Position numbers and translations under genes: made by a program. From contig JAFVFN010000022.1 of NCBI GenBank assembly GCA_017475405.1, forward strand, positions 1 to 64,000: a stretch of 64,000 nt of DNA. The letters run 5' to 3'. Position 1 is the first letter of the stretch. Each line of letters begins with the position of its first letter. Source of the DNA: Elusimicrobiaceae bacterium. Lineage in GTDB: Bacteria > Elusimicrobiota > Elusimicrobia > Elusimicrobiales > Elusimicrobiaceae. Shown here in pieces: positions 8,252-17,130 of this stretch. The notes below the pieces were generated by a model, which was not told the origin of the DNA, searched no databases, and saw only the letters and a program-made list of their open reading frames with translations.

Positions 8252-8692
8252 TTATTTGACGTCGTCGGTCATGCCCTTGGTAGTAGGACCTAATACCAAG
8301 ACTTTGCCAATATCGGCAAAATGGGCGATTTCCAAGGCACTTTCGTGTCCAAAGTCCAAGTATACGAGTTTTTCTGTTTCAGAAGCATTGCGGATCACAT
8401 GAGCCCCTTCCGGTCCGGCAGGGAACGTAATGGCGTCACCGGCTTTTAATACTTTTTCACCATTTTTGGTGCGTACAGCGGCCGTACCGCTAATAATATA
8501 GAATACCTCTTCGTTGATCTCGTGCCAATGGTAAGAATAAGCAAAATTGCCGGGTTCTACTTCTACGAAATTGGCATGCAGTTGGGTAGCCTCTGCAGTG
8601 GGAATAATCTCTTTTACGGTAAATCTGGCTCCGTTAGTGTCCAAGGCTTGGCCTTGTTCGGTTTGGTAATTTTTAACAACTAAGTTTTTCAT
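8252..8692 (-). CDS. Cupin-domain protein, 146 aa
   Basis: A single small beta-barrel cupin. The first motif is YSYHWHEINEEVFYIISG with two His and a Glu as metal ligands; the second is FPAGPEGAHVIRN. Cupins of this size include isomerases, dioxygenases and sugar-binding proteins, so the reaction cannot be named. It is divergent from the HxlR-type regulator at 8854, a common arrangement in which the regulator controls the neighbour. An AAGGAG site precedes the ATG. Confidence 0.85.
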   Translation of the reverse strand: MKNLVVKNYQTEQGQALDTNGARFTVKEIIPTAEATQLHANFVEVEPGNFAYSYHWHEINEEVFYIISGTAAVRTKNGEKVLKAGDAITFPAGPEGAHVIRNASETEKLVYLDFGHESALEIAHFADIGKVLVLGPTTKGMTDDVK

Positions 8693-8853
8693 AATGACTC
8701 CTTATATAGTTTTTTCACCGGTTTAGGAAGATATATTTTTTCAATTACCTATGTAACCCGTGAATATAATGTTATAATAAAATATATAGTATGAAAAGTA
8801 AAGTAGACACTTTTTTGTAAGATAGGTTCTAAAAAGGAACTATTAGGAGTTAT

Positions 8854-9186
8854 ATGAAACAAAAATCTTTGCCGCCGTGTCCGGTAGCGGTAGCGCTGCA
8901 GGTTATCGGCAATAAATGGAAAATCTTAATCATACGGGATTTACTCACGGGAACCAAGCGTTTTGGGTTTCTTAAGAAAAGTGTAGGATGTTCTCAAAAA
9001 GTACTTACGGAGAACCTGCGTGCCCTTGAGCAGGACGGGATTGTCGTGCGCCAGGTGTATGCCGAAGTACCTCCGCGCGTGGAATACAGCCTGAGCGCAC
9101 TTGGTAAAACCATGCGTCCTGTGCTGCGCAGTATGGCTGCGTGGGGGGAGAAATACCGGCAATCTTTCTCTGTTATAAGTGTGTAA
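8854..9186 (+). CDS. HxlR-family winged-helix transcriptional regulator, 110 aa
   Basis: The HxlR signature is clear: CPVAVALQVIGNKWKILIIRDLLTGTKRFGFLKK..., then SQKVLTENLRALEQDGIVVRQVY and the wing VPPRVEYSLSALGKTM. The Cys at position 10 is the usual redox- or electrophile-sensing Cys of many family members. Length is normal. An imperfect inverted repeat (about 8821-8842, ATAGGTTC against GGAACTAT) lies just before the start and could be its operator. Likely target: the divergent cupin gene and itself. Confidence 0.9.
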   Translation: MKQKSLPPCPVAVALQVIGNKWKILIIRDLLTGTKRFGFLKKSVGCSQKVLTENLRALEQDGIVVRQVYAEVPPRVEYSLSALGKTMRPVLRSMAAWGEKYRQSFSVISV

Positions 9187-9197
9187 GAGGAGATTTT

Positions 9198-9373
9198 ATG
9201 GGATATTGTACCGGTTGGTGGATGACGCCTGCCGATAAGGTTTACCATAATACAGAGTGGGGAATGCCGCTGCATGATGACGCAAACAGTTTGAGTTTTT
9301 AATGCTTGAGGTCATGCAGCGTGGCCTCTCTTGGTAGCTGATGCTTAAAAAGCGGGACCATGAAGTGTTTTAA
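9198..9373 (+). pseudogene. tag: Decayed 5' fragment of DNA-3-methyladenine glycosylase I
   Basis: A good ribosome binding site (AGAGGAG) leads into MGYCTGWWMTPADKVYHNTEWGMPLHDD, the typical Tag start with YHxxEWGxPxxDD. The frame stops at 9300-9302. Shifting by one base at the T run continues with LMLEVMQRGLSW, a TAG stop, then LMLKKRDHEVF, again as in Tag (LExxQxGLSWxxxLKKR). The rest of the roughly 190-residue enzyme, including its C-terminal zinc site, is absent. Seen directly: one frameshift, one nonsense codon and a 3' truncation. It sits immediately behind the hxlR gene. Confidence 0.75.
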
Positions 9374-9433
9374 TTGCCCATGTGTGAGATATAACGAACA
9401 CTTCCATATAATAAATAGAAGGAGTAGATTTAA

Positions 9434-9466
9434 AAACCCACGAACAAATAGTATGTTCGTGGGTTT
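9434..9466. terminator. Bidirectional hairpin terminator
   Basis: AAACCCACGAAC pairs perfectly with GTTCGTGGGTTT around a nine-base loop. It closes the secreted-protein gene on the minus strand and the decayed tag region on the plus strand. Confidence 0.75.
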
Positions 9467-9483
9467 GTGGTTGTGTCTATATT

Positions 9484-11037
9484 TTAACGCTGCCAATTAT
9501 ATTTATTTTTATAGTAATAGTAGTTTTTGAGTTGGCGCAGGTATTGCAGGTATCCGAAGGACCCTTCGTTGAGGTTGCTGTTATTCCAGATGTATCCGTC
9601 CATTCCAAAGTTAAATAAATCGCGGGCTGAGAAATCATCTCCGTCTCCGGGATAAAATTTACTGGATGCAAAGACAACCGCATCGGGATCCAATATACGG
9701 AAATTTTCCATCATGGCTACCCCGCCGTCTGGGAGTACCAAATCGGTAATAACGATATCGTAACGGGTTCCCCGTTTGATTTCTTGCATGAAATCAAACC
9801 CGTTGCGAAAGGTACTGACCGTGGCATTCTTTCCCAAATACCCTTTTTTAGCCCAACCCTGGAAGTTAATCAGTGGCAATAAATCATCGTTAATTACGGC
9901 AATGCGCTGATTTTCAGGCATATAGGGCAGTAACGCATCCCGTTCCTGTTCAGCCAGCTGAACCATTTGGGCGTTATGTTGGCGTTGCGCGGCTTGTCGG
10001 GCTGCCTGACGCTGCAGGGCCTGGGGAGTACCGCTGTATTGTTCTTCGTCAAAATCATCATCTTCGTCGTCATAGTTGGATTCCCCGGCAATCATAGAGT
10101 CTGATTGGGGCAGGTAAGGAGATGAACCATCCGGATTATGTAAGGCAAATTCGGATAATACGAACTCGCGTTTATCTTGGCGGAAAATAGATCCCGGTTT
10201 AGATAATACCCCTTTAAGTAATGGGTTAAAGGCTCCGAACATGCGGTCCCAGTATTTTTGTTGAACAAGCAGCCACGGATCTGTTTTAATCGCTTTTAAT
10301 AATATGGCAATCTGGGAACGTACCTGATAAATAGAGTTGTTAATGAAAGCTTTTTCTTCCTGATTGTATTGTCTGCCTTCGTTTTGCAGGAAAGAATACA
10401 CTACTTTGGGCATAATCTCGTGTTGGGTATTATTTACGAGTTCAATTAATTCTGCGTATTCGCGTTGCAAATAGGACAACGTTTCGGCGGGTACCTGATG
10501 GGTCAGATATTGTGGCAGATCCTCCGGTTTGCTGGGGTCTGCTTTCATCCATAAAACATGCAATGCTTCAAATTCTTCTCGCCAACGGGCTCTTTCAGTT
10601 GGCGGGATGTATTCGGCCGTACTGGATACTTGCGCTTGTTGACGAAGGGCCATAATGGTGCGTTCTTCCGAACGTGCAATAGCGGGAGATCCGAGTACTG
10701 TCACAGCAGACGGAACAATGGAATGCTTGCCGGATTCGGTACCTCTGCCGTCGGATAGTGAAACGGCTTTATCTCCTAAGAGTAGGTTAGAATGCACTCT
10801 GGCCTGAGGAAGAAACGGAGCACGCATCCCTCGTACTGAAGAAGGAGCTCCTGCTTTGGGGGGAACATATTGAAGACCGGTGAGTTTTCGCTCCAATGGG
10901 ACAGACAAAGGTTTTCCCGTAGCGGCTTTGGCTACTTGTTTGACAAAGGTACCTTTTTGCGCATGAAGCGGTAAGGTAATACAGGCTGTTGCGACACAGC
11001 TTATAAGGTATATATATATGGTTGCATGTTTGTTCAT
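9484..11037 (-). CDS. Exported protein with C-terminal receiver-like domain, 517 aa
   Basis: The start at 11037 has AAGGGAGA nearby and begins a signal peptide (MNKHATIYIYLISCVATACI..., cleavage after HAQ). After it comes a mature N-terminus like that of the 614-aa protein at 838 (basic helix, then LQYVPP). The middle is helical with a Gln/Arg-rich stretch and an acidic run EDDDFDEEQ. From about residue 378 a CheY-like fold appears: RIAVINDDLLPL (acidic pair), YDIVITDLVLPDGG (phospho-Asp position near 430) and AVVFASSKFYPGD. The usual lysine after the fifth strand seems replaced (GYIWNNS). A receiver behind a signal peptide is unexpected. The three-half-site element lies upstream. Confidence 0.75.
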   Translation of the reverse strand: MNKHATIYIYLISCVATACITLPLHAQKGTFVKQVAKAATGKPLSVPLERKLTGLQYVPPKAGAPSSVRGMRAPFLPQARVHSNLLLGDKAVSLSDGRGTESGKHSIVPSAVTVLGSPAIARSEERTIMALRQQAQVSSTAEYIPPTERARWREEFEALHVLWMKADPSKPEDLPQYLTHQVPAETLSYLQREYAELIELVNNTQHEIMPKVVYSFLQNEGRQYNQEEKAFINNSIYQVRSQIAILLKAIKTDPWLLVQQKYWDRMFGAFNPLLKGVLSKPGSIFRQDKREFVLSEFALHNPDGSSPYLPQSDSMIAGESNYDDEDDDFDEEQYSGTPQALQRQAARQAAQRQHNAQMVQLAEQERDALLPYMPENQRIAVINDDLLPLINFQGWAKKGYLGKNATVSTFRNGFDFMQEIKRGTRYDIVITDLVLPDGGVAMMENFRILDPDAVVFASSKFYPGDGDDFSARDLFNFGMDGYIWNNSNLNEGSFGYLQYLRQLKNYYYYKNKYNWQR

Positions 11038-11083
11038 AGCTTCTCCCTTACTTATAGCGTAACACAAATAAGTACATTTGAAC

Positions 11084-11115
11084 AGGGGCAAAGGACCCAA
11101 TTAGAACCTGGGCCT
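11084..11115 (-). promoter_or_regulatory. Three-half-site element (copy b)
   Basis: On the minus strand: AGGCCCAG, six bases, ATTGGGTCC, ttt, GCCCCT. It lies 46 bases before the start of the receiver-domain exported protein. Confidence 0.55.
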
Positions 11116-11194
11116 TTGTAAAAACTCACTATACGAGGGCGGTTAAATATAGTACAATAAAGCGTACACCGTTTAGGAGGCACCGACGTCTTAT

Positions 11195-12832
11195 ATGGAC
11201 GCATTTAACCAACTTGCAGGCGCTTTTCATGCGCTGTTTACCGAACCTTCTTTGCAGAGTCTGTATGATGTAATGAACGGTTTCAATGCCCTGATCTGGG
11301 GACCGCCGATGATCTTTCTTTTACTGTTCTTGGGGATCTATTTTACGATTAAACTTCGTTTTATTCAAAAATATACCTGGCCGGCCATGAAACTTTCCGT
11401 AGCCAAAGCCGAATCTGAAGGGATGGTCAGCAGTTTCGGTTCTTTGGCCGTGATGATCGGGGCCACCGTTGGTACAGGCAGTATTATCGGAGTGACTACG
11501 GCAGTGGCCGAGGGCGGTCCGGGAGCCTTATTTTGGATGGTAGTAGCCGGATTTTTTAACTTTGCCATTAAATACAGCGAGTGTATGGTCGCATTTAAAT
11601 ACCGGGTTCGCTTGCCTGACGGTGAATATGTCGGTGGCCCGATGTATTATCTTTCCAATATCTTAAAATTTAAATGGCTGGGGATTACATTTGCTGTAGG
11701 GACGCTGTTAATGGGACTCACAGCAGGCAGTGCCTTGCAGGCCAATTCCATTGCCGATGCGTTGCGCGAAGGATATAACCTTAACCCGTGGTACGTCGCT
11801 TTGGTGGTGGCCTTTACATCAGCCATTGTAATCTTAGGCGGCGTTAAACGTATCGCGTCGTACTCGGAGTGGCTAGTACCGATTATGGGCAGCTTATATT
11901 TGCTGATTGCCGTTATCGTCATCATTATGAATTTTTCACAAATTCCGCAGGCCATTTGGATAGTCCTTAAAGGGGCATTTACCGGTAAGGCTGCTGCCGG
12001 TGGTGCTTTAGGGATTGGTATTTTGGCATTTGTGCAAGCCATGATCCCTGGTGTAACGGCCGGTGTAACCCGGGCCGTACTGGCTACAGAAGCCGGACTG
12101 GGCAGTGCGTCCATGGCGGCAGCAGCCGCTCGTACGCGCAGTGCCACGCAAATGGCCATTGTGTCGGCTACGTCTGTGTTTTGGGCTATCTTTATTTGCA
12201 GTTTAACGGGGATCGTTATCGTACTGGCGGGAGATTATACCAATCCAAACGTCTATGCAGCTAACCTGTGTAACAGTGCTTTTAAAACCGTACCTTATGT
12301 AGGGACCCCCATTTTGGTATTTTCACTAGTAGTATTTTCGTTTACCACGATTATCGGCTGGGGCTATTATACGGAAAAATCCCTGCAGTTTTTATGCAAG
12401 GGGTCCAATATCCTCGTCAAACCGTCCCGGGTCCTGTTTATTCTACTTGTATTTGCCGGAGGGGTAATTGGTACCAGTTTTTCTACGGATTTAACAGTGG
12501 GAGAGTCTGTCTTACGTACCGCCGAAGCCAATATGTCCACGCGTTTTATGTGGGCGCTTGTGATTTTGACGATGACCATGATGACCATTCCCAATATATG
12601 GGCCTTGTGGTGCTTCCGTAAGGTCATTAATAAAACTACGCGTAAAAACCTGCGTGCTCTGGTAGGTAAGCAGGCCTGTTTGGAGCGAGCCGAAGCTGCC
12701 CGGGCTGCCAAAGCAGCCAAAAAAGCAGCGAAGGCCGCTAAAAAAGCTGCCAAGGAACAAGCGGTTGCGGAGGCCAAAGCAGCCGAGCGGACCATGCTGG
12801 CAGCCAAGCGGGTACGCAAAGAAAAGAAGTAA
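11195..12832 (+). CDS. AGCS-family sodium:alanine/glycine symporter, 545 aa
   Basis: About eleven hydrophobic segments. Family landmarks include GSLAVMIGATVGTGSIIGVTTAVAEGGPGALFWM with the conserved GTGxIxG region, PDGEYVGGPMYYL, and GVTRAVLATEAGLGSASMAAAAA. It imports alanine or glycine with Na+ at the inner membrane. The last 60 residues are cytoplasmic and very rich in Ala and Lys, with repeated AAKKAAK units, an unusual tail for this family. An AGGAGG site lies 14 bases before the ATG, a rather long spacing. The gene stands alone between two hairpins. Confidence 0.92.
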   Translation: MDAFNQLAGAFHALFTEPSLQSLYDVMNGFNALIWGPPMIFLLLFLGIYFTIKLRFIQKYTWPAMKLSVAKAESEGMVSSFGSLAVMIGATVGTGSIIGVTTAVAEGGPGALFWMVVAGFFNFAIKYSECMVAFKYRVRLPDGEYVGGPMYYLSNILKFKWLGITFAVGTLLMGLTAGSALQANSIADALREGYNLNPWYVALVVAFTSAIVILGGVKRIASYSEWLVPIMGSLYLLIAVIVIIMNFSQIPQAIWIVLKGAFTGKAAAGGALGIGILAFVQAMIPGVTAGVTRAVLATEAGLGSASMAAAAARTRSATQMAIVSATSVFWAIFICSLTGIVIVLAGDYTNPNVYAANLCNSAFKTVPYVGTPILVFSLVVFSFTTIIGWGYYTEKSLQFLCKGSNILVKPSRVLFILLVFAGGVIGTSFSTDLTVGESVLRTAEANMSTRFMWALVILTMTMMTIPNIWALWCFRKVINKTTRKNLRALVGKQACLERAEAARAAKAAKKAAKAAKKAAKEQAVAEAKAAERTMLAAKRVRKEKK

Positions 12833-12857
12833 TTGCAGTCAACCGTTTATTTTTAAA

Positions 12858-12903
12858 CACTCCCCGGATGGCTTTGGTAACCGAGCCCGTTATCCGGGGA
12901 GTG
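12858..12903 (+). terminator. Long hairpin after the symporter gene
   Basis: CACTCCCCGGAT and ATCCGGGGAGTG form a perfect 12-bp stem with a 22-base loop. The flank GTTCTTG is only weakly T-rich. Confidence 0.6.
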
Positions 12904-13077
12904 GTTCTTGAGGAAAATATTGTCGTCGGGAAAATAACCGCGCAGCGGCAAAAAATGTAATAGAATACCACTTAAAAAGTTGTATGTCAAGTCTAATTTT
13001 AAAAATTGCTTGCGCGGGCTTTGCAAAATGAGTTTTAATAGATTTGTAGGGAGTATAAACTAAACAGGAGGAGTATC

Positions 13078-14337
13078 ATGAAGAAACTATTAGGCGTGCT
13101 GTTGGCCATTGCGATGTCCTGGCCTGCTGGCGCAACCGTACTCAAAAATGTGGAAGTAGTCGGCGAAATCCAAACCATCGCCTCTGATGTAAGACATCAG
13201 GTAATTACCAAGGGTACAGAGGACCGCAATTACAATTCCGGTGCTTGGACCCGTGCCATGGCTGGTTTGTCTGCTGATTTAGTAGAAGATGTAACCGCTA
13301 ACTTGATGTTCCAATATGCCTATAATTGGGGCACCAATAACGAAAATAACGAAGGTTTTTCTAACAGCGATGAAAACAAGGTTAAATTGGTCAACGCCAA
13401 TGTAGTATTGCATAACCTGTTCTGTGCGTTTGATGTAACCGTAGGTCGTCAATTTTATGGCGATGAAAGCAGCGCTGTGATGTATTTTGGTCCGAACCAC
13501 TACAATGCGGAAGTAGGCCAATATGCTCACGCTTTGGATGCTGCCAAATTGACCTATGCTGATGATGTGAAAGCTTTCACGATGATCGCCGGTAGAATTG
13601 CCGATTTAGGCTACACCGATCCGACCACCCCGGCACAGGATGTAACAGTAGAGGATTCTGCTATCTTTGGTGCTGATTTCAAAGTTAACGTCTTGGAAGA
13701 CTTAACCGCTCAGGTCTATGGTTATGATATTCGTAACGCCAAAGCTTATGACGTTGACGGAGTAATCGCTCATGAAGGCAACGCCGGTTTCTATGGTGCC
13801 AAAGTAACCTTTGCTCCGGAAGCTTTCCTCGTCAGCGCTGAATACAACCGTAACTTTGCCGGTGAAAGATTAATCAAAGAAGGCAAAAATGAAGGGCAAA
13901 TGGTAAAAGCCGATATCGCTGCTACCATTAAAGCAGTGACCGCTCGTGGTACTTTCTTATATGCTAATGATAACTTCTATGCATTTGGCAACTATACTCC
14001 CGGTTTAATTGTCGGTCACCAATTGGGTGGTTCCGTTTGGAACTTCACGGATGACGGGGTTCGTATGTTCAACTTAGGTTTTGATGTAAAACCGTTTGAA
14101 AAATGGACTTTCGCCTTGGACGGCTATGCCTTCCAATCCAGCCGCGGTCATCATGCCGCCACTTGGGAAGCTGACTTAACGGCCAAATATGCCCACAACG
14201 AATATGTCGAATTGTTTGCAGGTATCGGCTATGCTAAATACGGTAACGAAAAAACCGGTATTTTCAGCAAAGACGAAAAATCTGCCGACCGTGCCGACAA
14301 CGTGAAAGGTCAACTTGGTATGTTAATCCGCTTCTAA
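13078..14337 (+). CDS. Outer-membrane porin-like beta-barrel protein, 419 aa
   Basis: Signal peptide MKKLLGVLLAIAMSWPAGA is followed by alternating polar/hydrophobic strands with many Tyr, Phe and Asn, no long hydrophobic helix, and a C-terminal Phe (GMLIRF), the usual end of a Bam-assembled barrel. Motifs such as VTVGRQFYGDE and EKWTFALDGYAF are strand-like. Codon use is strongly biased, a good ribosome binding site (AGGAGGAG) and a strong terminator are present, so this is probably one of the major outer-membrane proteins. Solute specificity is unknown. Confidence 0.85.
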   Translation: MKKLLGVLLAIAMSWPAGATVLKNVEVVGEIQTIASDVRHQVITKGTEDRNYNSGAWTRAMAGLSADLVEDVTANLMFQYAYNWGTNNENNEGFSNSDENKVKLVNANVVLHNLFCAFDVTVGRQFYGDESSAVMYFGPNHYNAEVGQYAHALDAAKLTYADDVKAFTMIAGRIADLGYTDPTTPAQDVTVEDSAIFGADFKVNVLEDLTAQVYGYDIRNAKAYDVDGVIAHEGNAGFYGAKVTFAPEAFLVSAEYNRNFAGERLIKEGKNEGQMVKADIAATIKAVTARGTFLYANDNFYAFGNYTPGLIVGHQLGGSVWNFTDDGVRMFNLGFDVKPFEKWTFALDGYAFQSSRGHHAATWEADLTAKYAHNEYVELFAGIGYAKYGNEKTGIFSKDEKSADRADNVKGQLGMLIRF

Positions 14338-14358
14338 TTTCCACATTAGAAAATACTG

Positions 14359-14394
14359 CTCCCCCGCTTTACAGCGGGGGAGTTTTTTTTTTTT
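14359..14394 (+). terminator. Strong intrinsic terminator of the porin gene
   Basis: CTCCCCCGCT pairs with AGCGGGGGAG around TTAC and is followed by twelve T. Confidence 0.95.
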
Positions 14395-14461
14395 GTTGGG
14401 AGGTCATGTCCTTGTCTGCAGAGGGGGTAGTAGGATGGAACTCTGCAGCGTCAGAGCATGA

Positions 14462-15844
14462 TCAGAAATACAAATCCCGTTTGCCGTTTTTGATTTTTGC
14501 CAGGTTTTCGTCAATCATTTTACGAATAGGAGTTCTTTCGGCAAAGGCTTCCTGGGCCGTACTCTCAATCAGCGCGTATCCTTTAGCCTTTAAGGGAGCC
14601 GGTGCAAAGTCTTCCAAATACTCGGCAAACGTAAACATGGCATTGGGCAGACAATGGGTTTTAATCAGACCCGGTTTGGCCATATCCATAAAATCCTTAC
14701 CTACGCGTCCCAACCGGTAGCAGCCCGTGCAGAACGAAGGCATGTGTTTAGCATCAACCACGGCCTCAATGACTTCGGCTAAGGAGCGGTTATCGGTCAG
14801 TGTAAATTGACTGCCGTTTTGTTTATCATACGAATAACCGCCTGGATTAACGCAGGACGCCGCTGAGATTTGAGATACGCCCAGTTCTAGGCAGCTGTTA
14901 CGCATTTGCGGGCGTTCGCGGGTACTTAAAATGATCCCGGTATAGGGAACTGCCAGGCGCAGTACGGCCACACACTGTTTGAACTCTTCGTCACTCAGTA
15001 CATCATTGGGATGACGACTAAAGTCAGACCCGTCTGCGGGTTCAATACGCGGAATGGAAATCGTATGTGGCCCTACCCCGTAGGTTTTATCCAGGTGCCA
15101 GGCGTGCTCTAAAGTGGCCAGGATTTCAAATTTATGGTCATATAAGCCCAAAAGCGGGCCAATACCGACATCATTCATGCCGGCCTGTAAGGCACGGTCC
15201 ATTACATCCAAGCGGAACTGGTAGTCCTTTTTAGCGCCTGCCAAATGAAGTTTTTCATAGGTAGCTTTGTGATAGGTTTCCTGGAACACCTGGAATGTAC
15301 CGATCCCGCACTTTTTGAGTTCGGCAAATTCTTCCAGGGTCAATGGCGCAATATTAACGTTGACACGTCGAATGGTCTGGCCGTTCCAACTGGTTTCATA
15401 GATGGCTTTGATGCTGTCATAAACATATTGTAAGCTGCCGCCGGGATAAGCTTCGCCCGCGACCATTAAGATACGTTTGTGGCCTTGTTTAAGCAGTTCG
15501 GTTACTTCCTGATGGATTTCTTCACGCGTGCTGGCGTGGCGTTTTAAATGGGTATTGGATCGGCGAAACGCACAATAAATACATTCGTTGGTACAAATAT
15601 TGGAAATATATAACGGGGCAAACAGTACAATGCGGTTGCCGTAAATGGCTTCTTTAATATATTTGGCTGTATCAAATAATTGGTTTAGTAAGGCCGGATC
15701 GGTTAAATTAAGTAATACGGCAGCTTCCTCCCGTGTGATTCCTTTGAGTTCACGGGCTTTAGTTAAAATGCGGGTAACATCCGCAGACGTATAGGAACGA
15801 CCCTGTTCCAGGGCTTTATTTATTTGCTCATCATGAATGATCAT
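14462..15844 (-). CDS. hydG: [FeFe]-hydrogenase maturation radical SAM enzyme HydG
   Basis: 460 aa, normal for HydG. The radical SAM cluster motif CxxxCxxC is at Cys84, Cys88 and Cys91 (ICTNECIYCAF). The C-terminal cluster motif that separates HydG from the related ThiH is present as CTGCYRLGRVGKDF with a further Cys in THCLPNA. HydG cleaves tyrosine to make the CO and cyanide ligands of the H cluster. hydE, hydF and hydrogenase genes are not in this window, so they must lie elsewhere. Its presence argues for H2 production in fermentation, matching nifJ at 52844. Convergent with the porin gene. Confidence 0.93.
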   Translation of the reverse strand: MIIHDEQINKALEQGRSYTSADVTRILTKARELKGITREEAAVLLNLTDPALLNQLFDTAKYIKEAIYGNRIVLFAPLYISNICTNECIYCAFRRSNTHLKRHASTREEIHQEVTELLKQGHKRILMVAGEAYPGGSLQYVYDSIKAIYETSWNGQTIRRVNVNIAPLTLEEFAELKKCGIGTFQVFQETYHKATYEKLHLAGAKKDYQFRLDVMDRALQAGMNDVGIGPLLGLYDHKFEILATLEHAWHLDKTYGVGPHTISIPRIEPADGSDFSRHPNDVLSDEEFKQCVAVLRLAVPYTGIILSTRERPQMRNSCLELGVSQISAASCVNPGGYSYDKQNGSQFTLTDNRSLAEVIEAVVDAKHMPSFCTGCYRLGRVGKDFMDMAKPGLIKTHCLPNAMFTFAEYLEDFAPAPLKAKGYALIESTAQEAFAERTPIRKMIDENLAKIKNGKRDLYF

Positions 15845-15867
15845 ATACTCTATTTTACTACTTTTTG

Positions 15868-17130
15868 CTATTCATGTTTAAGAGCTTCTACAGGTCTTAA
15901 TTTAGCGGCTTGCCAAGCTGGGTATAGGGCAAATATAAAACTGGTAAACAGGGCAATAACAACAGAGCAGACTATTACCCACCAGGAAAATGTCATTTGG
16001 TTGATATTTTCGGCTAGATGAAGTACTGCCAGGTAACCCAAAATCATACCTGCTACTGCTCCGCAAAGTCCCAAGAGCATCGCTTCTACTACAAACTGAA
16101 ATAAGATATCTTTGCGGGAAGCTCCTAATGCACGGCGGATACCAATCTCTCTGGTGCGGGAGAAGATAACCGCCATCGTGACATTCATAATACCGATCCC
16201 ACCTGCAATCATGGCAATAATTCCCATAAAAAGCATATTGTTTAAAGATTTTCGGGCCTCTTTTAGGCGTTTTTGCAATTTGTTGTAAAAAAATTCTATA
16301 TCGGGTTTTTCATTGGGCCCAAACTGGGAACGTAAATAGCTGGTCAGGGATTTTGCGGCTGTGCGCGCAGAAGATTCGTTTCCGGTTATAACGCGAATGC
16401 TTGTCTCGCCACGGCCGTCATCTGAGGCAAATAGATCATACCAGGTAGTATAGGGGATATAAATGGTGGGTGTTTCTTCCTTGTCCATGTAAAACCGAGC
16501 GTCATCAAGTTGAGATGGTACATGTAGTAAACCGATAACGGTAAAAGTTTCGTTGTTTAGCACAATGGGCTGGTTTAATAAATGATGATGATTGGTAAAA
16601 TCACGCAGTTTTGTTACAGGTCTTTCATCGGTGGTATGGTCCCATAAGTTACGTGTATTTTTTTCGTTGGTAAATACTGTAATCAGTGCCACCCGATGTT
16701 TGTTTTCAATATCTTTCCAATTAATAAATCGACCCTCTAACTTGTATACAAACGAACTGTCTTTCCAGGTAGGCATAATTCCCACTACAGCTGCTCCGGC
16801 CAGTTCTTGATTATGATAATATAAGCGGGTCCAACTGCCGTACAAGTAGTGGATGTTGGTTATAAAGGATAAAGAGGTGTTTGCAGGAAATCTAAATTGT
16901 AAGTCATTATACTGTTTTAAATTGAGCGGATGTTGGGTAAGCGTATCAATGCGTCCTGTACCCGATAAAGCGGCGCTGCGGTCCAATTGTCGGTAACGCT
17001 GACTAAGTACACTAAGCGTATAGAAAAACGTGGCAATCCCGATGGCAATGGCAAAAAAGCTCAAGAAACTGCGCATCTTATGGGCCCAGATTTCTGTCCA
17101 ACCTATTGTAACCAAATCGGGAAGTCTCAT
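15868..17130 (-). CDS. MacB-type ABC transporter permease, 420 aa
   Basis: An N-terminal membrane helix (about residues 16-40), a large extracytoplasmic domain, and three C-terminal helices make the MacB_PCD/FtsX layout. Conserved features are MRSFLSFFAIAIGIA, GGIGIMNVTMAVIFSRTREIGIRRALGA and the final PAWQAAKLRPVEALKHE. The start codon overlaps the ATPase stop by four bases, so the two are translationally coupled. The family uses ATP in the cytoplasm to drive export through a periplasmic adaptor and TolC rather than moving substrate through its own membrane pore. Confidence 0.92.
   Translation of the reverse strand: MRLPDLVTIGWTEIWAHKMRSFLSFFAIAIGIATFFYTLSVLSQRYRQLDRSAALSGTGRIDTLTQHPLNLKQYNDLQFRFPANTSLSFITNIHYLYGSWTRLYYHNQELAGAAVVGIMPTWKDSSFVYKLEGRFINWKDIENKHRVALITVFTNEKNTRNLWDHTTDERPVTKLRDFTNHHHLLNQPIVLNNETFTVIGLLHVPSQLDDARFYMDKEETPTIYIPYTTWYDLFASDDGRGETSIRVITGNESSARTAAKSLTSYLRSQFGPNEKPDIEFFYNKLQKRLKEARKSLNNMLFMGIIAMIAGGIGIMNVTMAVIFSRTREIGIRRALGASRKDILFQFVVEAMLLGLCGAVAGMILGYLAVLHLAENINQMTFSWWVIVCSVVIALFTSFIFALYPAWQAAKLRPVEALKHE

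Noticed and set aside
14462-15844. ThiH instead of HydG
   Set aside because: The C-terminal cluster motif CTGCYRLGRVGKDF with a further Cys is present and length fits HydG; no thiamin genes are nearby.
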